Origin: Histoplasma ohiense
Lineage: Eukaryota > Ascomycota > Eurotiomycetes > Onygenales > Ajellomycetaceae
Length of the DNA stretch: 64,000 bases
Reading direction: 5' to 3'
Assembly: GCA_017607445.1 (NCBI GenBank)
Contig: JAEVHH010000001.1
Location: 6,634,001 to 6,698,000 of the forward strand
The notes under the pieces were generated by a model. It did no database searches. It saw only the letters and a program-made list of their open reading frames with translations, and was not told where the DNA came from. Made by a program: the position numbers and the translations under genes. Each line of letters begins with the position of its first letter. The first letter of the stretch is position 1. Positions 35,457-46,445 of the stretch are shown here, in pieces.

Positions 35457-38400
35457 ATGTCGTCCATGCGGGGATTGGTACAGTTCATTGCCGACCTACG
35501 GAATGCGCGGGCCCGGGAACTGGAAGAGAAGCGAATCAACAAAGAATTGGCGAATATCCGACAGAAGTTCAAGGATGCGAACCTAAATGGATATCAGAAA
35601 AAGAAATATGTTTGCAAGCTGCTCTATGTTTATATACAGGGTTATGATATCGATTTTGGACACTTGGAAGCGGTGAATTTGATCTCTGCGAACAAATATT
35701 CAGAAAAACAAATTGGGTATCTGGCGGTGACGCTGTTTCTTCATGAGGGCCATGAATTATTACATCTCGTTGTGAATAGCATTCGGAAAGACCTCCTGGA
35801 CTATAATGAGCTTAATAACTGTTTGGCGCTACATGCAGTGGCCAATGTCGGCGGGAGAGAGATGGGTGAAGCGTTGGGTGTCGATGTGCACCGGCTTTTG
35901 ATCTCTCCGTGAGTGTTCTGGCAAATGAAACGCCGACTTCTGCTGGTTCCACTTGCTCACATTACCTTGTTTTCTGTAGTACTTCCAAAGCGTTTGTGAA
36001 GAAAAAGGCGGCGCTTACGCTTTTACGATTGTATCGTAAACATCCCGGCATTGTCCAACCGGAATGGGCGGAACGAATAATTTCTCTAATGGATGATCCT
36101 GACATGGGGGTCGCTCTGTCGGTCCTGTCGCTCGTGATGGCTCTAGTGCAAGATAACCCCGAGCGATATAAAGGAAGCTACGCCAAAGCTGCCCAGCGGC
36201 TTAAGAGAATCGTCGTCGACAATGACATCGCTCAGGACTACATATATTACAAGGTCCCCTGCCCATGGGTGCAGGTGAAGCTTTTAAGACTGCTTCAGTA
36301 TTATCCACCTTCGGGTTTGTGCTAATATCCCTCTGCCCCTATTGAATTATAGCTTTGCTGATACTTTCGAGTTTAATTTAGATGACACACATGTCAGGCA
36401 CCTCATCAGACAGTCCATCGAGGAGGTCATGCACTCGGCAATGGACACGCCAAAAAATGTACAGCAAAACAATGCGCAAAATGCGGTTCTTTTTGAAGCG
36501 ATCAATCTTCTTATCCACCTCGATACTGAGCATAATCTCATGATGAAAATATCTTTGCGCCTGGGCAAATTCATACAATCCCGGGAGACAAACGTCCGAT
36601 ACCTTGGTCTGGAAGCCATGACACATTTTGCGGCAAGAGCAGAGACACTTGACCCTATCAAACACCACCAAGATATTATTCTTGGTTCCTTGCGAGACCG
36701 TGATATTAGCGTTCGACGAAAAGGCCTCGACCTTTTGTACAGCATGTGTGATACCTCTAATGCACGACCGATCGTAAATGAATTGCTCAAGTATTTGCAG
36801 ACTGCCGATTATTCCATCCGTGAAGAAATGGTTCTCAAAATTGCGATATTGACTGAAAAATATGCCACTGATGCCCAGTGGTATATCGATATTTCGCTGA
36901 AACTCCTCTCTCTGGCCGGTGACCATGTTAGTGATGAGGTCTGGCAACGAGTCATTCAGATTGTCACCAACAACGAGGAGCTGCAAGCCTATGCCGCCCA
37001 AAACCTGTTACAGTACGTCAAAGGCGATTGCCACGACAGCTTAGTGAAGATTGGCGGCTACATCCTTGGTGAATTTGGCCATTTAATTGCGGACAATAAA
37101 GGGTGCAGCCCCATTGAACAGTTTTTGGCCCTGCAGAACAAGTTGAATTTTTGCTCAGACACTACTCGGGCCCTACTCCTCTCATCTTTCATTAAATTTG
37201 TTAACCTTTTTCCGGAGATTAAACCCCAACTACTCCGTGTTTTCCGCGTATACAGCCAGTCGCCAGATTCTGAACTACAACAACGAGCCTGTGAGTATCT
37301 AACTCTTGCAACTTTGCCGACGGACGACCTCCTCCGCACCGTTTGTGATGAGATGCCACCTTTTTCGGAAAGGACGTCTGTGCTTTTATCGCGACTGCAT
37401 CAGAAGAGCGCTGGAATTAGTGACAAGCGGACATGGGTTGTGGGTGGAAAAGATGCCAATGCCGATAAACAAGAGGTTTTATTGGCCCAGCAGACAGGTC
37501 TTAAACGTTCTTTCACCACCATCGTAAACGGCACATCATCTGGACCCAAGGCTACCATAGCAAAATCTACTGTATCATCCGATTTGGCTGGCTTGGATAT
37601 GAACTCGAGTTCAGATGGTCCGGAACCGAATCTGGCTAGTGCCGCACATCTTTCCGCTGACTGGGAAATCGGCTTTAACCGTCTGTACTTCAAAGACGAG
37701 GGTGTCCTCTTTGAAGATGCACAGATTCAGGTTGGCCTTCGTTCCGAGTACCGCGTTCATCTAGGCGTATGCAAGTTATACTTCACGAACAAGTCTTCTT
37801 TTCCAATTGGGTCATTCACCACAACCCTGGATAACCCCTCTCCCCAAAGCATCAAGATTGATTCCAAAAACCTTCCGGATCCGGATGTTCAGGCCCAGAG
37901 TCAGACGCAGCAAACAATCTGCTTCGAGTCCAAGGGGCCATTCACTAAGCCGCCAACGATTCGGATTTCTTACCTTGCCGGTGCCCTCCAAGCGTATACT
38001 TTGCAGCTACCTGTCCTGATGCACAAGTACATGGATGAATCGACCTTGTCACCTGACGATTTCTTTAAAAGGTGGCGACAGATTGGTGGACCACCGCTCG
38101 AGGCGCAGTCGACTTTTGCTGTACAAGGCAAAGGGCGGACGATAACCGAGTCATTCACACGGGGCATCGTGCAAGGGTTTAGGTTCAGGATTCTTGGCGG
38201 TGTGGATCCGAATTCGAAAAACGTGGTCGGCTGTGCTGTTTATCAAATGGATGGCGGTAAAACTGGATGTCTTCTGAGGTTGGAACCAAATTATGAGAAG
38301 AAGGTATATACTTACCCCCCCTCCTGAACCTCCCCCTTCAACGCCTGTCTCCTTAAGTAGAAAACACCGCCAGGCACAGCATGTATATCTAACTGGGAAT

Positions 38401-38509
38401 TTAGATGTACCGTATAACGATCCGTGCAACACAAGACGCCGTGCCACAGGCATTGGTGAAACTAATGGAGGAGAGACTTGCACAGGGTGTCTTTGTTGAT
38501 AATGACTGA
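35457..38509 (+). CDS. apl3: AP-2 adaptor complex large subunit alpha
   Basis: Four exons, 35457-35908, 35980-36314, 36382-38303 and 38405-38509, encode 937 aa; introns are 71, 67 and 101 nt. Alpha adaptin is a large AP-2 subunit at the plasma membrane, in endocytosis. The N-terminus MRGLVQFIADLRNARARELE and NGYQKKKYVCKLLYVYIQG is the adaptin trunk start. HEAT-like trunk follows through residue about 640 (WVQVKLLRLLQYYPPS, NVRYLGLEAMTHFA, CSPIEQFLALQ). A Ser-rich hinge (about 670-710) leads to the ear domain (EGVLFEDAQIQVGLRSEYR, FTNKSSFPIGSFTTTLDN, PDDFFKRWRQIGGPP). The last exon (MYRITIRATQDAVPQ, KLMEERLAQG) completes the ear. Length is typical. Exon 2 joins exon 3 as PPS-DDTHVRHLIRQS; the upstream acceptor at 36352 would make a 38-nt intron and was rejected. 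Confidence 0.96.
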
Positions 38510-38979
38510 TGATTGGGATAGATAAACGAGCCACCAGTGTCGCTGATTAAGGTGAGGAGATACCATTTACACATACTATAGCGTGTCGACGTTCATACCA
38601 CCCCCCTCCCCAACTCTTATTTGTTTATTTATCTGGCCCTCATTTTTGCTTTAAGATTACCCTTCTTGTTCCCCATCCCGCTTTTCCGCTTTTACGTTTT
38701 TATTTTCCGTGACCTCATGATCCTGCAAGAAACACATCATGGCCTTATGGTAAGGTCTCAATGAAGGGCTTCATACCTGTATGTGTATGTACTGCATATG
38801 TACATAAACTCAAAATGCAATTTCACAGAAAAGGGGATGGGAGTCTTTTCAATGAATATTTATTATCTAGCGTCATATACATAGCCTAATTTTCATCATG
38901 GATACATGTTGGGTACCTAGTCCTAGTCTAACCGGAGAACACCTGCATTTACATTATTATACCTCCAATTTACACCATT
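38510..38979. other. Convergent intergenic region, 470 bp
   Basis: 3' flanks of AP-2 alpha and the PLP-homeostasis gene. It is AT-rich with a TGTATGTGTATGTACTGCATATG stretch near 38780 and no gene. Confidence 0.5.
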
Positions 38980-40011
38980 TTAACCTCCCCTTTTTGGCGG
39001 CCTCGCGCCAAATATCGTACTCCCCACCCTAACTTGAGTACTCCCCATCGCAATCGCCCCTTCAAAGTCTCCACTCATGCCCATACTCAGCTCCAAACCT
39101 TCACCCGCCTCTTCATCACCCTCCAACAACCCAAGCTCCTTCTCCACCCTTTCTTTCGTCTCCCTCAGACACAAAAAATCCTCATTCTTATTTTCCATCG
39201 TCGTCGCTCTGGACCTCGCTATGGCCCCAATCGTCATTAAACCCTGCAATTTCAGCCGCGGACACTGCTCCCGGATATATCGACAGAGACGCACCGCCTC
39301 CGCCGGTTCGACACCAGACTTACTGTCTTCACCAGACGTGTTTACCTGGACGAAGACTCGCAATCGATCCCCGTCTGCACCAGCATCACCTCCTTCTGAA
39401 GCAGAAGCAGCAGCAGTGGTAGTCGCAGCATCTTCACCAACACCTGCCTGCGTACCCCTTTCCCCCCACCCCCGATCCAGCAAGCTAGCCTTTTTTTCCG
39501 AATCCACGCTCTCCACCGCCCACAGGCCCCTCACATCGCGCGCCAGCGTCACGCACTTGTTAGACTGTAGTCCGCCGATGAAATGCCAGCGGATCCCTGG
39601 AGGGAGGATTTTGGACTTTTCTAGTAGCTCCTGGAGGTAATTTTCGCCGAAATGCAAGGTGGGGTTGTACTGGTGGAGGATCTGGATGTCGGAGGCGGGT
39701 TTTAGTTTGGAGACGGCGACCAGGCGGACGGGGCATTGGGGTCTTTGGGCTTGGGGTCGGGTTTGAGAGGCATTGGCGGAGGCGGAAGCAGAGGTGATGC
39801 GCGCTGTCACGGCGGAGAGGTTTGTGACGAGGGTTGTGGCGCGGAGCGACATTTCGGATTCGGGTGTTGCGATTGGAGGTTGGGCGTTGGTAGGCTGTGG
39901 AGTTGTCATTGCGTTGCTATTCTGGAGATTAATCCTTGGATATTCATGTAGGCTCGTTCCTCCCTTGGGAGAGGATGTATGTGGTCCATATGGGTTGTTT
40001 GATGTATCCAT
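38980..40011 (-). CDS. Pyridoxal phosphate homeostasis protein (YggS/PROSC family)
   Basis: A single-exon frame, 343 aa from ATG 40011 or 309 aa from ATG 39909. The family is a single-domain alanine-racemase-N fold that binds PLP on a lysine and buffers vitamin B6; it is not known as an enzyme. The PLP lysine is in RLVAVSKLKP (K68 counting from 39909), followed by FGENYLQELLEKS, IRWHFIGGLQSNK, VFVQVNTSGEDSKSG, LQGLMTIGAI, SMGMSGDFEGAIAMGSTQVRVG and the C-terminal FGARPP. An Ala/Thr/Gly-rich insertion (about 35 residues) interrupts the middle before VFVQVNTS. The longer start adds a Ser/Asn-rich segment without clear targeting features; the shorter start (MTTPQP) resembles relatives better. 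The gene is convergent with AP-2 alpha. Confidence 0.93.
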   Translation of the reverse strand: MDTSNNPYGPHTSSPKGGTSLHEYPRINLQNSNAMTTPQPTNAQPPIATPESEMSLRATTLVTNLSAVTARITSASASANASQTRPQAQRPQCPVRLVAVSKLKPASDIQILHQYNPTLHFGENYLQELLEKSKILPPGIRWHFIGGLQSNKCVTLARDVRGLWAVESVDSEKKASLLDRGWGERGTQAGVGEDAATTTAAASASEGGDAGADGDRLRVFVQVNTSGEDSKSGVEPAEAVRLCRYIREQCPRLKLQGLMTIGAIARSRATTMENKNEDFLCLRETKERVEKELGLLEGDEEAGEGLELSMGMSGDFEGAIAMGSTQVRVGSTIFGARPPKRGG

Positions 40012-40671
40012 GAACTTTCAGAGTAATAGTCCCGCCGATGCGGCGGAATTAATATTTATCACATGACATTCAAAGCGTTCCAATTTGTATTCAACGCCAT
40101 AAAACATATATTAGGTTCCTGGATTTTCGAAAGAAAAAAAAGAGAGAGAGAGAAAACAAGACGAAATGAATTGGGTTTACAATTGGGCGCGTGCCAGAGT
40201 CATGATCAAAATATTTGAGACAGTAAGTTGCATGCAAAGGTGAACATTTATCATTTATCGACGGGCTCCGGTGCCTTAAACATAGGGCAAGCAGGCTGCT
40301 CAATCCCATCAGGATAAGTAACATTTCTTTATTTGCTGGAGTCCTGCGAGTCCACTTCGTACCTACTTTGGTCCTGGTTTGGCAACTAGAGACTTCCTGC
40401 TGTGACTGGCTATATTTAGTATGTATGCTACAGTACATGATGAACATTGCTGGTAAATTGGGAACTTATTTCAGGGAATGTTTTCCCAGCGACAGACTAT
40501 CCATCCCTTAAGCTGATGTTGTATGGGACGCTTCGATTGCGGGAGTCACTGGCTCCATTCAATAGCTACATCTAGCACTCAGTTTCTCTGCATTTTCATA
40601 ACCAGGAGTCCCATCACTTTGGAATTACCTGTCGAAGGTTAAATTGAGGGGAAACACCCATATCGTGATAT
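40012..40671. other. Intergenic region, 660 bp
   Basis: Purine-rich AAAGAAAAAAAAGAGAG tract near 40125-40155. Short ORFs only; nothing recognised. Confidence 0.4.
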
Positions 40672-41079
40672 TCACGATGTCCGAATCGTTTTCCATTTCC
40701 TCTGCTTGTTATATTTGGAAATTTTTTTGGTGCCAAAGCTGGTTTCATATGGCACAGTGCCAAGAGCGAAAAGATCCTGTTTTACTGAAACCGGACCGAG
40801 GTTTTCTGATAAGGATTGCGGACATTGTATGCGAGCCGCATATCCAACTTGAGCCATTGAGCCACCAATGGCAGAACCGCTGAAATTGGCCACGGCGGGG
40901 GATCCATTTTGTTGAATCAAAATGTTAGGGTATCCAGTATCTCCATGGATCACATCGTTCGAATGCATATGCTGTAGTGTTTCGGTGATTTGGATTAGCC
41001 ATCTCCTCCAGCCAAAATCACAGCCAGCAAAGCAGAAGAGATAATTATACATGTACAGTACATGTACAGTACAGTACAA
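40672..41079 (-). pseudogene. Protein-kinase-like relic (catalytic and activation segments only)
   Basis: A 135-codon minus-strand frame contains ITETLQHMHSNDVIHGDTGYPNILIQ, the HGD catalytic loop with the metal-binding Asn, then VANFSGSAIGG where active kinases have DFG, and VKQDLFALGTVPYE resembling helix F of fungal kinase-like proteins (DLFALGT-x-YE). The N-lobe is not recognisable upstream (a GTACAGTACATG-rich repeat starts at about 41050), and the C-lobe is cut by a stop. The DFG Asp reads as Asn. I interpret it as a decayed fragment. The frame's start lies in the repeat, so its 5' limit is arbitrary. Confidence 0.55.
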
Positions 41080-41463
41080 TCAAAAAAACACTACTAACTC
41101 GGTTTGCTGTTTAGGGCAATGCGACAGTGGAAGGCCATTGGACATCAGGCTTCATGGACAAAACACAAACAAGAGCCCACTCAGCCACCCCTGATACTTC
41201 TGGCTATGGTATTCTGCCTTAGCGAAGTAGGAATGGCGCCCGGCAGGCTTGTATATTGATGAGGTTTCTCATTTGGCTGCAGGCTTTCGACGACTAGATC
41301 AGGGGTTGCGAAAAGAAGTCAACGCCAGCGAGCTCCAGTTGCTTTCCATCCCACTGCTTGGAATCCATGTTCCTAAAAACGTGTCTCCACCATTACATGG
41401 AAGCGCAGGTTCAGTCGATAAGGTTGATTCAAATGTACAGTATAATAATACGACAGATAAAAG

Positions 41464-41470
41464 AAAAAAA
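41464..41470 (-). terminator. RNA polymerase III T-run terminator
   Basis: Seven consecutive T on the minus strand begin three bases after the tRNA-Ser discriminator base. Confidence 0.7.
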
Positions 41471-41472
41471 AT

Positions 41473-41595
41473 TCGACACAGGCAGGATTCGAACCTACGC
41501 GCCCGAAGGCATGAGATGGTCTAAGCTTGGCAAATGCAGGCTAACCACATTTGGCGAATTCGAGTCTCACGTATTAACCACTCTACCACTGTGCC
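41473..41595 (-). tRNA. tRNA-Ser(CGA): tRNA-Ser(CGA) with intron
   Basis: The minus strand folds as a tRNA. A 7-bp acceptor stem pairs GGCACAG with CTGTGTC, followed by discriminator G at 41473. The D-arm region is GTAGAGTGGTTAAT. The anticodon stem is TGAGA/TCTCA, with loop CTCGAA and anticodon CGA at plus positions 41560-41562. A long variable arm (GCC-TTCG-GGC) marks the class II tRNA-Ser, and the T-loop is GGTTCGAATCC. An intron of about 42 nt (about 41517-41558) interrupts the anticodon loop one base 3' of the anticodon, the usual nuclear tRNA position. Confidence 0.93.
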
Positions 41596-41926
41596 GTGAT
41601 TGCGGTATGGCAGGCAACCCCGCGGCCGCATTAATCTACGACGGAGTGTTGACAGCCCAAGGGCATGCAACTTCCCCCACCTAAGGATAAGCAATAAAAG
41701 CCCCCGCTGCGTCACGGTCTCTCGATTCTTTGGTATTGTTCAGGTTTTTGTCCCTTTCCACGATGCACCTGTCAACTATAGTTTCTGGAGTTTGAGTTTG
41801 GTTTTTTTCTCTTTTTTTTGAGTTATCCTTCAATTGTTTTTCTCCCTTGTCGACTTGGTTTTTCGTGCTCTTGGAAAACGTCTCTGCGCAGTCGGACTTC
41901 AACTTATATGCTCGGCCCTCTTCAAC

Positions 41927-43294
41927 ATGGAAACGATATTGAGAATGCCTCAAGACCCTGCGACGACGAGGACTGATAGTGTTGCCACTTTTGTGTCTAG
42001 TGACGGATCTAATCACTCTCGAAGCACTTACCGAACCGCTTCCAGCCATCAACCCGTTTTGATTACTCTCGAAAAAGCCAACCCGGAAGATGGAGTTGAT
42101 GGGAGAGAATCAACAGAAACATATGCGTCCACAATATTGTCAGAAGTGGAAGAGGACACAAACAATCAGCCACCAATCGAACTTGTAGCGGATAGATATG
42201 AGGATTTCCCATCAAATCCTATCCCCTCCTCTCCACCAACTTTTGGAGAGTTGTTCCCATCTGTAAGGCGGCTACTTATAAGGCACGATGATACTACGAT
42301 CGATGGAAACATGAACCTACGTATCGACACCACTGCGGTGCAGCCAGGAGGGCGTCAATGTACCATAATACTCTTTCATCTTCGCATGCACGATTTGCGA
42401 AACAGGAAATTCTCGCTTCGGCGGTATTGCAGGGATTCTGGAAGAGAGGTCTGCCATTCGGTCAGGAAGTTCCATTACCCATCTGCGGAAATGCTCGGTG
42501 CTCTGCAACGACCATTGACGAGCGCTTTCTCCACTCTACGTTCCAAATCAGATTCAACCCACCTCACAACTAACGGGCTGTGGAGGCAGAACTCAGGGTA
42601 TAACGAGCAGGGGACGGAGTGTCCTGAGAATGGCAATCGCAGGAGATGTTCCACGGAATCCTTATCCCGCTCCAGAGGCCCCGAGCCGACAAATATTATC
42701 CAACTCGAATTCTCCAATTATGCACATGTCGACGTTAAACGAAGAGGCACCACGGGCTCCAAACATTACGATTTCGAATATTGGAGCACGAGATATCAAT
42801 GGAAGAAAACCACACGAAAGGACGGAGATTCTAAGGAAATCTCGTTTGACCTCTATCCTGCAGCGAAGTCAAAACCAGTTGCACACATTTTAACCGAGCC
42901 TCTGACTCCACTTGAAGCTCTGGAAGAAAGGAGCAAAGGCGGCTGGGTTCCGCCCTGCTCTCTGTGGATCAGCGACTCTTCTTTATATGAAAGTATGAAA
43001 GATGTTGCTGAGTAAGTAGTTTTTTCTGGTCAATTCAAGAGCTTCCTGGGATAAGATTACCTGACGTATGATAGTGCCATCGTTGCCACTGGTCTCATTG
43101 CATTGGTGGACGACAGCATCAAGCGCCATTGGAACAACAAAAAGACAACCCATTCCTACAGTCCCATGACTTCATCGTTTATGAGGAGTGTGGACTCCGT
43201 GGCATCTAACAAAATTATCGAGAAGGTTTTCCACCGTCGTGGCTCGACTGGATCTCGACACAACTCATTCCGCCAGATGTTTGCTCATGCTTAA
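41927..43294 (+). CDS. Conserved fungal protein of unknown function
   Basis: Two exons, 41927-43011 and 43075-43294, give 434 aa; the 63-nt intron (GTAAGT...GATAG) splits an Asp codon. The N-terminal 260 residues are disordered and Ser/Thr-rich. The conserved part begins near residue 280 with KHYDFEYWSTRYQWKK, then KPVAHILTEPLTPLEALEER, KGGWVPPCSLWISDSSLYE and, across the splice, MKDVADAIVATGLIALVDDSIKRHW. I recall this arrangement from uncharacterised ascomycete proteins but cannot assign an activity. The DxxVATGLIALVDD segment is hydrophobic and may be a buried helix or peripheral membrane element. Start is the first ATG giving the family-like METILR; an upstream in-frame ATG at 41834 would add a hydrophobic stretch and lies in likely 5' leader. 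Confidence 0.8.
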
Positions 43295-45762
43295 GGGGGG
43301 AAAATCTCTCTTCGAGCTATATGAGCATTTTTATTGATACCACTATTGTATTCATTGCTGTATTATCTTTTCTCATGTATTTGTTATGAGTCGATTTTTT
43401 TTTTCTTTTTATATGATTATTGACGTGGAGCTCTTAGCTTGGTACCAGCCCATCATGAAGTTCCCTATTTTACAGCCAGAAGTGAGATTTTTGGCCATGA
43501 TGGAGTCGAGCAAATCAAGGCCGGTTTGTTCCCCGTTGTCTGGTTAGGAAAGGCTCCCTGTGGTAAATTGATGAGGCTAGGTTCATGTACGTGGAATGGC
43601 GCATTTCCTGCAAACCATCACTTTTCTTTTTCTTTTTCTTTTTCTTTTTTCCCTTGCAAATCCATTTAGTGTGCAGGCTACGATCATTGTCCAGCGCAGA
43701 CAGACGGCGTTAACAAGGGGCCAAGGACACTGTACGGCGCATATCCAACCCCATGTGCTGGACCAAAGGCGCCAGGAGCTGCCGGGATCGCTGGAATGGG
43801 CAGCATTTGGAGATGAACAGGCCCCTTTTATGATGAAACATGGCTGGAATTCTATGTTTTCTTTTTACGAAGTTCATGCGGATTGTTTGTCCTATTTATG
43901 GAGGTAGCTTGAGCTGTGTCTATTTACTTGCATATTGCAACGAATTTTGTAATTATTCGCTCCTATTTTGAATATATCTTTTTAAGTGGATCTAATAAGA
44001 ACCCCTAGCAAATCATTATGAGCTGTCAATAATTCGGAAAGCCTATGGAGGAGCATTGAGGTTATTCACAAAGCGTCCTACAGTATCCGCGTTGAAATTT
44101 TCAATATTCGCCTTTCTCAATCAAGGCTACTATTACTTTGATCACCAAATCTCGAATTGTGTACGCTTCAACATTAGCTCCTAGCCTCACCCCACAATCT
44201 AGCCCCATACACCTTCTATGAATTCATGGTTTTCCTCTCTTTCTCCTCTGGAGCCACTTCCATCAATCATCTCCATTTTTGCGCGTTCTCTGTGGGGTGT
44301 CGTGCTGACAATGCAAGTATGAGTGCCCAACCTCCACTCCAGCGAGAGAGAAAAGAAAGCAGCGAATCATGGCTGCAAGAAAGCCCGGAACGGTCATGGA
44401 GGCCATCGACAGCGAGCAATGGGCTAATCTCCATCCCAACCCCCGCCATCTGGTGCCGCGTTTTTGCTGCACGTCGGCCTTGCTGGAAAGCACGTTTAAA
44501 TCCCCGTTATTTGACCTTCTCCTGCAAATACCCACAATATACCTCACTACCCCTCCATCGAGAGACTTACACTGTTCAATTTTTCCTCAGTTTCCATTCC
44601 ATATCCGTCCAGCAGGCGGGCGCTGGAGAACTGAAGCCCTGGTAGAATTTTTATTCCCTCACAGACAAGTCCGCCAGTCTGCCATCTCGGTTGGAGTCGA
44701 GCCTTTTCCTTTTCTTTTCTTTTTTTTTTTTTTTTTTGGGCCACCCTACCATCCCTCCTTCGGCACTTTCCTGCCTCACCATTTCCTCCGGTGGTCGTGC
44801 CCTTGAAGGGCTCATCTTCTCTAATTTTGATTTTTTGATGAGCTGGCAGGTCTTTGCTGGGTTCGTCGATTGACTGGCGCTGCCCAACCATCTGATTTAG
44901 CAGCCAGTCTCTTTCAAGAACAGCAATATTCGTGTCTTCGATACTATCCCCTTTACAACGCGTGAACGGAGCTGAGAAGCCCCATCCCTAGCTATTTCAA
45001 GCGCACCCATGACAACCCAGGCTTTGGTCCATTCGGAAAGCCCCTCCTCATAGCTTCATATCTTGGGTTTGGAGAGGTCTGGCTTGTTGTCCATCTGCCA
45101 GTCCACTTATAAATCCCCGTCATTTAGCATCTCCCCTTTGGGAGAGCTGCTTTTCTCTATCGCCGGCGCGCATAAGTTAAGCAGCCGCCTAGTTCCTGAA
45201 GTTCAATCCGGAATCGAATGGAAAGTGCAGGGAGCGGGCCGTTCCATCAGCCTCCCCCTAGGATCAATGGCCTCTCTCCATGTCACTCAACTTGGCTTGA
45301 TGATTGCCAGAGGTGTGTGGGATGGAAGATGTGGAAGTTAACTGAAAACACCCGTCACCTTGACTCAATCTTGCATAAGTCTATCCTATCCGGACTGACT
45401 GGTTAGGCTCCATCACGGCGCCTGCAGTAAAAAATGAACTTTATAGGAGTTCATTGATGTGGTTTGCCATCATTCCTCTCCGCACGCATTTCTCTATATT
45501 ATGAATCTCAACTCTCCTCGCTCTTTCTTCGACAATAAAAATTTTTTTCTCTTCCTGTTTAGAAAACACCTTTTGCTTCACTCCAATCAAATATATTATA
45601 ATATTTGTTTCTTCTTCAAATTGGTACACTTTCCTTCTGCTTGTGCTTGTTCTATTCAATCTCTCAAGCCTCTACGTTATCACTTACCGTCATTATCATA
45701 TTTTATAGTGAGGGATTTCCCTGCTACCTCCATACCCTCTTTTCAGAGACAAGAATTCAGTT
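43295..45762. other. Long intergenic region, 2.5 kb, with pyrimidine-rich tracts
   Basis: Contains (CTTTTT)n at 43621-43650 and a T-rich stretch at about 44704-44738. ORFs at 43439-43669, 44226-44645 and 45063-45341 show no domain or splice pattern. It probably includes the leader and promoter of the dsRBD gene. Confidence 0.45.
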
Positions 45763-46445
45763 ATGGCTAGCCTTACCACCGCCAATTCTGCTCCCCGCAC
45801 CAATGGCGTTCAACGTATTACATGGCAGGAGAAACTTCAAGGTCCGAGACGTCCTTGAAAATGGAAAGTCCTGTATTGCCAAGTACTAAAATCCTCTGAA
45901 GAACACTGCAGGATTACCCAAATTCAGGCCCCAGTTTTCAATCTTATGTCAGACCGTCGAGGTAGTTCCCCTTACTATTCCTTGCCTCTAGAAATCTTTT
46001 GTCTAAGGGAAAAAAAAAAAAAAAAAAAAAAAAAAATTGCCCTACACCGTGGGTTTTTCGGGAATTTATTTTTATAACATTTCTCAAAGTCCAATTTCCC
46101 CGACTTCAATAAAACGAGAAGCAAAAAAGTCAAGGGAAAACACGAATACAACAAATTCTATGCGGCATCTCTAAAAGTCAATAATCAACTACTGACCTTT
46201 TCATTTCTATGTTTCCTTATTCACCAGGCGGCCGTACGGCATGGTCTAGCACCGTCACAATTCAGGGCAGATGCTTCGCTGCCCGCTATTTCTATGACGG
46301 CCAGAACACCAACAATGCCAAAGAGGATGCTGCAGAAGTCGCTCTCACAGCACTCCGTTCCCAGGGCGGTAATCCCACCACCTCATTCGCGGGGCAGTTG
46401 TACGCACAGAACTCAGTTGCCAATCAGCCCGCCCGAAGGAACTAA
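45763..46445 (+). CDS. Small single-domain dsRNA-binding protein
   Basis: Three exons, 45763-45841, 45902-45961 and 46228-46445, give 118 aa (357 nt in frame). The double-stranded RNA-binding motif is rebuilt by splicing: ITWQEKLQ, then EHCRITQIQAPVFNLMSDRR and GGRTAWSSTVTIQGRCFAARYFYDG, ending NAKEDAAEVALTALR, which carries the C-terminal Lys/Ala helix typical of dsRBDs. The remainder is a short Gln/Asn/Ser tail. The first intron has a TACTAA branch site 13 nt before its acceptor; the second is 266 nt and holds a 27-nt A run (46010-46036). No second domain is seen, so it may be an accessory RNA-binding protein. Confidence 0.88.

Noticed and set aside
35192..35572. 126-codon minus-strand ORF
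   Set aside because: Overlaps the AP-2 alpha start on the opposite strand and shows no family resemblance.
36315..36352. 38-nt intron in AP-2 alpha (acceptor at 36352)
   Set aside because: Too short, and the phase is wrong; the acceptor at 36381 gives a 67-nt intron and the conserved DDTHVRHLI join.
44226..44891. Several overlapping ORFs on both strands of 60-145 codons
   Set aside because: They run through pyrimidine-rich tracts on both strands, have no domain, and no exon pattern links them.
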